DNA from: Phocaeicola plebeius
GTDB lineage: Bacteria > Bacteroidota > Bacteroidia > Bacteroidales > Bacteroidaceae
Length of the DNA stretch: 64,000 bases
Direction of reading: 5' to 3'
Assembly (NCBI RefSeq): GCF_003437535.1
Contig: NZ_QSQT01000002.1
Coordinates: 181,205 to 245,204, forward strand
A program made the position numbers and the translations under genes. Below, piece after piece: positions 27,668 to 35,736 of this stretch; the stretch's first letter is position 1, and each line of letters begins with the position of its first letter. The notes beneath the pieces were generated by a model. It was given only the letters and a program-made list of their open reading frames with translations, searched no databases and was not told the origin of the DNA.

Positions 27668-28186
27668 ATGAAAAATTTACGGATTTGGAGCCTTTTGTGT
27701 CTGATTTGGATGGGCGTACTGGCTGCTTCAGCACAAGACACCGGGAAAGAAAAAATCAGTTTGGGTGATGCCATGCCTGCCATTACCCTGAGTTCGGAGA
27801 TATATGGTAAAGTAACACCTGCCGATTTGAAAGGAAAGGTAGTGCTGGTCAGTTTGTTTGCTACGTGGTGCGGTCCTTGTCAGATAGAACTGGCTGAGGT
27901 TCAGAAAACCTTGTGGCCGAAATACAAGGATAACAAGGATTTCAAGCTGTTAGTTATCGGCCGGGAGCATACGGATGCAGAACTGAAAAAATACAATGAA
28001 CGGAAGAAGTTCAGTTTCCCGCTCTATCCGGATCCTAAACGGGAAGTCTTCTCTCTTTTTGCCGACCAGACAATTCCCAGAGCGTACCTGTTCGGAAAAG
28101 ACGGTAAGCTGATTCATGCCTCAATAGGTTATACGAAGGCTGATTTTCAAGAACTTATGGCTGATATAGAAGCCGCTTTGAAATAA
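27668..28186 (+). CDS. TlpA/ResA-like periplasmic thioredoxin
   Basis: This 172-residue protein has a signal peptide (MKNLRIWSLLCLIWMGVLAASAQ) and a thioredoxin fold with the redox motif WCGPC (CGPC at residues 68-71). DQTIPRAYLFGKDG supplies the cis-proline loop. It is probably anchored or free in the periplasm and reduces or transfers disulfides, for example for cytochrome c or other periplasmic proteins. The ATG at 27668 is chosen because the promoter -7 box lies just before it; a longer frame from 27545 would run through the promoter. Confidence 0.9.
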   Translation: MKNLRIWSLLCLIWMGVLAASAQDTGKEKISLGDAMPAITLSSEIYGKVTPADLKGKVVLVSLFATWCGPCQIELAEVQKTLWPKYKDNKDFKLLVIGREHTDAELKKYNERKKFSFPLYPDPKREVFSLFADQTIPRAYLFGKDGKLIHASIGYTKADFQELMADIEAALK

Positions 28187-28204
28187 GAAAAAGGTATATG
28201 AAAA

Positions 28205-28330
28205 AAACGTCCTTGCGTTTAAGGGAAAACGCAAGGACGTTTTAGTTGAAACGCAAGTGCATTTTACTTCAAACGCACTTGCGTTTTAATTTAAACGTCA
28301 AAGCGTTTTGTTTCAAGCGCTTTGATGTTC
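28205..28330. repeat. Tandem array of six 16-bp units with an exact 22-bp period (three inverted pairs)
   Basis: Units start at 28205, 28227, 28249, 28271, 28293 and 28315. Each is AAACG, a 6-nt core, then CGTTT (unit 3 has one change, unit 6 is degenerate), separated by 6-nt AT-rich spacers. Cores are TCCTTG/CAAGGA, CAAGTG/CACTTG and TCAAAG/CTTTGA: each pair is exactly complementary while the three pairs differ. As RNA this makes three successive hairpins, the first with 17-bp arms (28204-28220 with 28227-28243). It fills the gap between the convergent tlpA-like gene and carB, so it may act as a terminator, an mRNA-protecting element or a protein-bound DNA repeat. Confidence 0.9.
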
Positions 28331-28353
28331 TTATTTTCTACCTTTGGTATGCC

Positions 28354-31300
28354 TTATTTATATTCCTGCCAGCTCTTAATCTGGATTTCATTCTGGTTCA
28401 TGTGGCAGAATGCTTCGATGAACGCTTTGGCCAGACGTGCGTTGGTAATCAACGGAATGTTGTGGTCGATGGCACCACGACGGATGCGGTAACCGTTGGT
28501 CAGTTCCCGTTTGGTGTGGTTTTTCGGGATGTTGACAATTAAGTCGAACTTATGTTCCGCAATCATCTTCATCACATTGTTTTCTGCATTCGGGCGTTCA
28601 TCTGGCCAAAACACCGGAGTAGTGGTGATGCCGTGAGAGTTCAGGAAGGCAGCCGTACCAGCTGTAGCATAGATGTTGTATCCTTTCTGGTGAAGCATCT
28701 GGCTGGCATCCAGCAAATCGACTTTCGACTTGGTAGCACCGGAAGAGAACAGAACAGACTGTTTCGGAATCTTGTAGCCGGTTGCAATCAAGGCATTCAG
28801 CAATGCTTCATCGAAGTCGTCTCCCAAGCAACCTACTTCACCGGTAGATGACATGTCTACTCCCAGTACTGGGTCGGCATTCTGCAGACGGGCGAATGAG
28901 AACTGAGAAGCTTTTACCCCAATCCAGTCAATGTCAAACGCCAGCTTGTCAGGACGTACGTAAGGAGCATCCAGCATGATGCGGGTAGCCGTCTCGATAA
29001 AGTTGCGTTTCAATACTTTTGATACAAACGGGAAGCTACGTGAAGCACGCAGGTTACATTCGATTACCTTCACATCGTTGTTCTTAGCCAGGAACTGGAT
29101 GTTGAACGGACCGGAGATATTGAGTTCTTTGGCAATCTTGCGGCTGATTTTCTTAATCTGGCGGGCAGTAGCAAAATAGATGTGCTGTGCCGGGAAGACA
29201 AGTGTCGCATCACCAGAGTGTACACCGGCAAATTCGATGTGTTCTGAAATGGCATATTCCACGATTTCACCGTTCTGTGCCACAGCATCGAATTCTATTT
29301 CCTTGGTTTCCTGCATGAATTGTGATACAACTACCGGATATTCTTTTGATACCTCGCTGGCCATTTGCAGGAAGCGTTCCAGTTCTTCCTGGTCGTAGCA
29401 TACGTTCATGGCTGCACCACTCAGTACGTATGACGGACGAACCAATACCGGATAACCTACTTTCTTGACAAAGTCTTTCACATCGTCCAGGCTGGTCAGT
29501 TCCTGCCAAGCCGGCTGGTCGATGCCCAACTGGTCAAGCATAGCCGAGAACTTGTTGCGGTTTTCAGCACGGTCAATAGAAATAGGAGAGGTACCCAATA
29601 CCGGAACCGACTGGCGATAGAGTTTCATGGCCAGGTTGTTCGGAATCTGACCACCTACAGAAACGATGACGCCGCGCGGCTGTTCCAGGTCGATGACGTC
29701 AAGTACGCGTTCGAATGACAATTCGTCGAAGTATAGGCGGTCGCACACGTCGTAGTCGGTAGAAACTGTTTCCGGGTTGTAGTTAATCATGATAGACTTG
29801 TAGCCTAACTTGCGGGCTGTCTGGATGGCATTTACCGAGCACCAGTCAAATTCCACAGATGAACCGATGCGGTAAGCTCCTGAACCCAGCACGATGACTG
29901 ACTTTTCATTCTTGTAATAGTTGACATCGTATCCTTCTACGGCATACGTCATGTACAAGTAGTTAGTCAGTTCCGGATGTTCGGAAGCTACGGTATTGAT
30001 GCGTTTCACGGCCGGAAGGATACCTAATTTCTTACGGTAAGAACGAACGGCCAGATTTTCCTTTTCCATGTTACCCTGCTGAGGCTTCAGTACGAAGCGG
30101 GCAATCTGGAAGTCAGAGAATCCCATCACTTTTGCTTCACGAAGTACCTCTGCCGGAAGTTCTTCAAGCGAGTTGTAGGTTGACAGTTTATGCTTGTAGT
30201 CTACGATATTTTTCAGTTTGCCGATAAACCACGGGTCAATCTTGGTCAGTTCATAGATGCGTTCGATAGAGTAACCTTCTTCCAGTGCCTGTGCAATGGC
30301 AAAGATACGCAAGTCAGTCGGATTGGCCAGTTCATCATCCAGGTTGGTGAAGCGGGTATGGTCATTGCCTACAAATCCGTGCATACCCTGTCCAATCATA
30401 CGAAGACCTTTCTGGATGATTTCTTCAAACGTACGTCCGATAGACATGATTTCACCCACAGACTTCATGCTTGAACCGATGCGGTGAGAAACTCCGGCAA
30501 ACTTGTTGAGGTCCCAACGCGGAATCTTGCAAATCAGGTAATCTAGTTGCGGAGCTACGTAAGCAGAGTTCGGTGTACCCATTTCTCCGATTTCATCCAA
30601 GGTATAGCCCAAGGCAATCTTGGCTGCAACGAAAGCCAACGGATAACCGGTTGCTTTGGAAGCCAGTGCAGAAGAACGGCTCAGGCGGGCGTTTACCTCG
30701 ATGATGCGGTAATCGTTGGTTTCGGCATTGAAAGCATACTGAATGTTACATTCACCCACAATGTTCAAATGGCGGATACATTGTTTGGACAAATCCTGCA
30801 ACATGGTTACTTGTTCTTCGCTTAGTGAGCAGGTAGGAGCCACTACGATAGATTCACCGGTATGAATACCCAGCGGGTCGAAGTTTTCCATGCTGGCCAC
30901 GGTGAAACAGTGGTCGTTGGCATCGCGAATCACTTCGAATTCAATTTCTTTCCAGCCTTTCAGTGATTCTTCCACCAGAATCTGTGGAGAGAAGGTAAAG
31001 GCGCTTTCAGCCAGTTCGATAAATTTTTCTTCATCGGGGCAGATACCACTTCCCAATCCTCCTAATGCGTAAGCCGAACGGATCATCACCGGATAGCCGA
31101 TGGTACGTGCTGCTTCCAGTGCGTCTTTCATGTTTTCTACCGCACGGCTGACCGGAGTTTTCAGAGATTTCTCGTTCAACTTCTTGACAAAGAGGTCGCG
31201 GTCTTCTGTATACATAATGGCGTCTACGGAAGTTCCTAACACTTCCACACCGTATTCTTTCAATATACCTTTCTGGTAAAGTTCCGTACCGCAGTTCAGG

Positions 31301-31578
31301 GCCGTTTGTCCTCCAAAGGCCAGCAGAATGCCGTCCGGATGTTCTTTCTTAATAATTTCAGTTACGAAATAAGGTGTAACGGGCAGGAAATATACTTGGT
31401 CGGCAATTCCTTCCGAAGTCTGAATAGTAGCAATATTAGGGTTGATAAGTACCGAGCGGATGCCTTCTTCGCGTAAGGCTTTCAGTGCTTGTGAACCTGA
31501 GTAGTCGAATTCTCCGGCTTGCCCGATTTTCAGTGCGCCTGATCCGAGAACCAGGACTTTTTTGAGTTCTTTCTTCAT
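28354..31578 (-). CDS. carB: Carbamoyl-phosphate synthase large subunit
   Basis: This 1074-residue enzyme makes carbamoyl phosphate for pyrimidines and arginine. Two ATP-grasp halves are visible: KKVLVLGSGALKIGQAGEFDYSGSQ and the second start KSVIVLGSGAYRIGSSVEFDWCS; the conserved GGLGSGIC and the C-terminal MGS-like allosteric domain (ATKSKVDLLDASQMLHQKG...TAFLNSHG) are present. The usual length and intact halves make the assignment firm. It is transcribed away from trpS. Confidence 0.98.
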   Translation of the reverse strand: MKKELKKVLVLGSGALKIGQAGEFDYSGSQALKALREEGIRSVLINPNIATIQTSEGIADQVYFLPVTPYFVTEIIKKEHPDGILLAFGGQTALNCGTELYQKGILKEYGVEVLGTSVDAIMYTEDRDLFVKKLNEKSLKTPVSRAVENMKDALEAARTIGYPVMIRSAYALGGLGSGICPDEEKFIELAESAFTFSPQILVEESLKGWKEIEFEVIRDANDHCFTVASMENFDPLGIHTGESIVVAPTCSLSEEQVTMLQDLSKQCIRHLNIVGECNIQYAFNAETNDYRIIEVNARLSRSSALASKATGYPLAFVAAKIALGYTLDEIGEMGTPNSAYVAPQLDYLICKIPRWDLNKFAGVSHRIGSSMKSVGEIMSIGRTFEEIIQKGLRMIGQGMHGFVGNDHTRFTNLDDELANPTDLRIFAIAQALEEGYSIERIYELTKIDPWFIGKLKNIVDYKHKLSTYNSLEELPAEVLREAKVMGFSDFQIARFVLKPQQGNMEKENLAVRSYRKKLGILPAVKRINTVASEHPELTNYLYMTYAVEGYDVNYYKNEKSVIVLGSGAYRIGSSVEFDWCSVNAIQTARKLGYKSIMINYNPETVSTDYDVCDRLYFDELSFERVLDVIDLEQPRGVIVSVGGQIPNNLAMKLYRQSVPVLGTSPISIDRAENRNKFSAMLDQLGIDQPAWQELTSLDDVKDFVKKVGYPVLVRPSYVLSGAAMNVCYDQEELERFLQMASEVSKEYPVVVSQFMQETKEIEFDAVAQNGEIVEYAISEHIEFAGVHSGDATLVFPAQHIYFATARQIKKISRKIAKELNISGPFNIQFLAKNNDVKVIECNLRASRSFPFVSKVLKRNFIETATRIMLDAPYVRPDKLAFDIDWIGVKASQFSFARLQNADPVLGVDMSSTGEVGCLGDDFDEALLNALIATGYKIPKQSVLFSSGATKSKVDLLDASQMLHQKGYNIYATAGTAAFLNSHGITTTPVFWPDERPNAENNVMKMIAEHKFDLIVNIPKNHTKRELTNGYRIRRGAIDHNIPLITNARLAKAFIEAFCHMNQNEIQIKSWQEYK

Positions 31579-31653
31579 GGTTATAGATAATTTGTTGTGG
31601 TATCGTTAAAGGTAGTCCCTGTCAGGCAGATGGTTGTCTGCAGAGACCTCTTG

Positions 31654-31684
31654 CAAAGAAACGATTTATTTTGAAGAAAACAAA
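31654..31684 (-). promoter_or_regulatory. carB promoter candidate
   Basis: On the minus strand TTTG (31684-31681), 19-bp spacer, then TTTCTTTG (31661-31654), one base off TAnnTTTG. The leader would be about 70 nt and contains a small partial inverted repeat (GTCTCTGCAGAC). Confidence 0.5.
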
Positions 31685-31721
31685 GGATTTATATATCTTT
31701 AGAGAAGATAGGATGCGGTTC

Positions 31722-31768
31722 GAAAGCTCTTTCACTCAAAAGCAAGCTTTTGGCTTGGAGCTTCGCTC
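31722..31768 (+). repeat. Three tandem mini-palindromes upstream of trpS
   Basis: GAAAG-CT-CTTTC (31722-31733), CAAAAGC-AA-GCTTTTG (31737-31752) and GAGC-TTC-GCTC (31758-31768) follow each other directly upstream of and overlapping the trpS promoter. They may be operator-like or part of a dispersed intergenic repeat. Confidence 0.5.
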
Positions 31769-31785
31769 ACCTTTCGCTATCTTTG
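31755..31785 (+). promoter_or_regulatory. trpS promoter
   Basis: TTG (31755-31757), 20-bp spacer, TATCTTTG (31778-31785); the ATG at 31818 is 33 bp downstream. No T-box or Trp leader peptide was seen. Confidence 0.7.
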
Positions 31786-31802
31786 CTGCAATTTAAAAAT
31801 GA

Positions 31803-32912
<1,110 letters not shown>

Positions 32913-32916
32913 GAAT

Positions 32917-34209
32917 ATGGATATTGAAGAACTATACAGCCGGTTTACGGAGTGTAACGGACTGACGACCGACAGCCGTCATTGTCCGGAGGGTTCTATG
33001 TTTCTGGCCCTGAAAGGAGAAACATTTAATGGCAATGCGTTTGCTGCACAGTCGCTGGCACAGGGATGCCGTTATGCTGTGGTCGATGAACCACAGTATG
33101 CATCCCCGGAGAATCCGCGTATCTTGCTGGTGGAAAATTGCCTTCAGACGTTGCAGCAGCTGGCCAATTACCATCGTCGTAAGTTAGGAACTCGTATGGT
33201 GGGGGTAACCGGTACCAATGGAAAAACCACTACGAAGGAACTGATTGCGGCCGTATTGAAAGAGAAATTCAATGTGCTCTATACACAGGGAAATTTCAAT
33301 AACCATATTGGCGTGCCCTTGACCTTGTTGCGCCTGAAGCCGGAACATGAGGTGGCTGTCATTGAAATGGGAGCCAATCATCCGGGTGAAATCAAGACGC
33401 TGGTTCATATTGCTGAGCCCGATTGCGGTATTATTACCAATGTGGGAAAGGCGCATCTGGAAGGATTCGGTTCTTTTGAAGGAGTCATCCGTACCAAGGG
33501 AGAACTTTATGATTATCTTCGGGAAAAAGGAAATGCCACTATCTTCATTCAGAATGAGAATCCTCATCTGAATAAAATCGCAGAAGGACTGAATTGTGTT
33601 CGTTACGGACAGACTTCGGGGCTGGATGTAAGTGGAGCAGTGCTTTCTTGTTCTCCGTTCCTGCATTTTGAGTGGGCGGCTGGAGGTGCGTTACACGAGG
33701 TGAAGACACACCTGATAGGTGCCTATAATTTGGATAATGCACTGGCAGCGGTTGCTATTGGTCGTTATTTCGGCGTGGAAGATACAAAAATCTGTCATGC
33801 ACTTTCTTCTTATGTGCCTCAGAACAATCGTTCACAGCTGGTTCAGACGGAATCCAATACGCTGATTGTGGATGCGTATAATGCAAATCCTACCAGTATG
33901 ATGGCAGCGCTGCTTAACTTCCGTCAGATGGAAGCCGAGCACAAGGTAGCTATCCTGGGTGCTATGAAAGAGCTGGGTGAAGGAAGTCGGGAAGAGCATC
34001 AGAAAGTAGTGGACTTCCTGAACGAATGTCAGTTTGAACGCGTGATTTTAGTTGGGCCGGAGTTTGCCGGACTCTCTGCTTCGTTTGAACATTATGAGAA
34101 CGTGAAGGAGGTAGAAGCTATGCTGGCTGCTCATCCTGTTCAGCATTGTTGCGTGCTGATAAAGGGCTCCAATAGTATGAAGTTGAGTGAACTTCCAGCT
34201 TGTCTGTAA
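32917..34209 (+). CDS. murF: UDP-MurNAc-tripeptide--D-Ala-D-Ala ligase
   Basis: This 430-residue cytosolic enzyme adds D-Ala-D-Ala in peptidoglycan synthesis. The Mur-ligase P-loop VGVTGTNGKTTTKE, NFNNHIGVPLTLL, the GANHPGEI segment and VDAYNANPTSM are all present. The start at 32917 (MDIEELYSRF) is chosen because the longer frame from 32878 would overlap the end of trpS out of frame. Confidence 0.95.
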   Translation: MDIEELYSRFTECNGLTTDSRHCPEGSMFLALKGETFNGNAFAAQSLAQGCRYAVVDEPQYASPENPRILLVENCLQTLQQLANYHRRKLGTRMVGVTGTNGKTTTKELIAAVLKEKFNVLYTQGNFNNHIGVPLTLLRLKPEHEVAVIEMGANHPGEIKTLVHIAEPDCGIITNVGKAHLEGFGSFEGVIRTKGELYDYLREKGNATIFIQNENPHLNKIAEGLNCVRYGQTSGLDVSGAVLSCSPFLHFEWAAGGALHEVKTHLIGAYNLDNALAAVAIGRYFGVEDTKICHALSSYVPQNNRSQLVQTESNTLIVDAYNANPTSMMAALLNFRQMEAEHKVAILGAMKELGEGSREEHQKVVDFLNECQFERVILVGPEFAGLSASFEHYENVKEVEAMLAAHPVQHCCVLIKGSNSMKLSELPACL

Positions 34210-34228
34210 GAAATATTATTTTTGCGAA

Positions 34229-34272
34229 ACAGTCCGTATTGAAGTAGATGCTTTGAATACGGACTGTTTTTT
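34229..34272 (+). terminator. Intrinsic terminator after murF
   Basis: ACAGTCCGTATT (34229-34240) pairs perfectly with AATACGGACTGT (34256-34267) and runs into a T-stretch to 34272. Confidence 0.92.
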
Positions 34273-34306
34273 GTATCCGTATCTCAAACATTTGAATAGA
34301 AATATG

Positions 34307-34390
34307 TGACGATTTGGTCAAAAAGGGCAGGATTTTATCCATTCGGCTTTCCTTGCCCGTTTTTTATCCCTCCTTGACGAAATTTTTATA
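34307..34390 (+). promoter_or_regulatory. Candidate HTCS-binding sites upstream of the PUL lyase gene
   Basis: TGACGAAATTTTTAT (34375-34390) resembles repeats in the susC/HTCS interval and upstream of the DUF2264 gene. A shorter relative, TGACGATTTGG, starts at 34307. It is inferred to be where the locus sensor-regulator binds. Confidence 0.45.
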
Positions 34391-34412
34391 CCTTTTTTTG
34401 CCTGAAAATTCT

Positions 34413-34420
34413 ACTTTTGC
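34413..34420 (+). promoter_or_regulatory. Promoter -7 element of the PL42-like gene
   Basis: TACTTTTG matches the -7 consensus, 23 bp before the ATG. No -33 box at the right spacing, consistent with activator-dependent transcription. Confidence 0.6.
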
Positions 34421-34443
34421 AAAGTATACTTAATTGATAAACT

Positions 34444-35721
34444 ATGAAGCGCATTTTGCTATTTTTTATAGGCTTTTTCATTTGGACTGGAATCTCTGCA
34501 CAACGCCTTGTTAAGGTGGGCGACGGATATAGCTCGACTTCCGTCAATACGACCGTATTCCGTAACAGTTCGCTGGTTACGGACGGGGAAGTACAATACA
34601 TATCTTATTATGATGCCGACGGGTATTTGACCGTAGGTAAACGTGCTTTGGGAACTACTGACTGGACACTACAGCGCAGTCAGTATAAGGGAAATGTGGC
34701 CGATGCACACAATGTCATCAGTATGATGGTAGATGGGGACGGTTATCTGCATCTTTCTTTTGACCATCACGGTAACAAATTAAATTATTGCAAGAGTACG
34801 GCACCCGGTGCTTTGACGTTAGGAGAAAAAGAAGCGATGACCGGTAAGGATGAGGACGACGTGACGTATCCGGAGTTCTATCGGATGCCAGATGGTGATT
34901 TGCTGTTTGTATACCGTTCAGGAGCTTCCGGAAGAGGTAATTTGGTATTGAATCGTTATGATTTGAAGAGCAGGAAATGGACACGTGTACAAGATGTGTT
35001 GATTGACGGAGAAAATCAACGGAATGCCTACTGGCAACTATATATGGATAAGGCTGGAGTGATTCATTTGTCATGGGTATGGCGTGAGACCTGGATGGTG
35101 GAAACGAATCATGACCTTTGTTATGCATATTCTCCTGATGAGGGAAAGACGTGGTACAAATCAACAGGTGAGAAATATACCTTGCCTATTTGTAAGGATA
35201 ATGCAGAATATGCTTGTCGCATACCTCAAAATAGTGAATTGATTAACCAGACGAGTATGAGTACCGATGCGGAAGGACATCCTTATATTGTGACCTACTG
35301 GAGAGATGCAGACAGTGAGGTCCCTCAATATAGGCTGGTGTGGAACGACGGGAAGGGATGGCAGAACCGTCAGATTATGAATCGATCGCTGGGATTCTCT
35401 TTAAAAGGTGGAGGTACAAAAATGATTCCGATTTCACGCCCACGTATTGCGGTAGATAAAGGGAAGGCTTATTTTGTGTTCCGTGATGCAGAACGTGGCA
35501 GTAAGGTTTCTATGGCTTATACAGATGATGTGAAGTCGGGTAAATGGCAGGTGAAAGACCTGACCGATTTCTCTGTAGATGCCTGGGAGCCCAGCTATGA
35601 TACGGAGTTGTGGAAAACACATCGGAAACTGCATGTATTTGTGCAGGAAACACATCAGGGAGACGGGGAAAAAGTCAAGGCCTCAGAGGCAACCCCTGTG
35701 TATGTATTGGAAATAAATTAA
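34444..35721 (+). CDS. BNR-4 beta-propeller, PL42-like rhamnose-glucuronate lyase candidate
   Basis: This 425-residue secreted protein (signal peptide MKRILLFFIGFFIWTGISAQ) has the BNR-4 seven-bladed propeller pattern (SVNTTVFRNSSLVTDGEVQYISYYDADGY; HLSFDHHGNKL; FRDAERG; SYDTELW). The segment DAHNVISMMVDGDGYLHLSFDHH gives His89 and His109, twenty residues apart. From memory that is the spacing of the catalytic His pair in PL25 ulvan lyases and PL42 rhamnose-glucuronate lyases. There is no His before residue 89, so the earlier proposed GH145 catalytic His near residue 48 is absent. Together with the GH105 gene 15 bp downstream, this suggests lyase action on Rha-GlcA caps. Exact specificity is inference. 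Confidence 0.75.
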   Translation: MKRILLFFIGFFIWTGISAQRLVKVGDGYSSTSVNTTVFRNSSLVTDGEVQYISYYDADGYLTVGKRALGTTDWTLQRSQYKGNVADAHNVISMMVDGDGYLHLSFDHHGNKLNYCKSTAPGALTLGEKEAMTGKDEDDVTYPEFYRMPDGDLLFVYRSGASGRGNLVLNRYDLKSRKWTRVQDVLIDGENQRNAYWQLYMDKAGVIHLSWVWRETWMVETNHDLCYAYSPDEGKTWYKSTGEKYTLPICKDNAEYACRIPQNSELINQTSMSTDAEGHPYIVTYWRDADSEVPQYRLVWNDGKGWQNRQIMNRSLGFSLKGGGTKMIPISRPRIAVDKGKAYFVFRDAERGSKVSMAYTDDVKSGKWQVKDLTDFSVDAWEPSYDTELWKTHRKLHVFVQETHQGDGEKVKASEATPVYVLEIN

Positions 35722-35736
35722 TCTCAAAATAAAACT

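Noticed and set aside
28205..28330. CRISPR array (regular 22-bp period)
   Set aside because: Repeat units are only 16 bp with 6-nt spacers, far below CRISPR dimensions, the variable part is inside the palindrome, and no cas gene is nearby.
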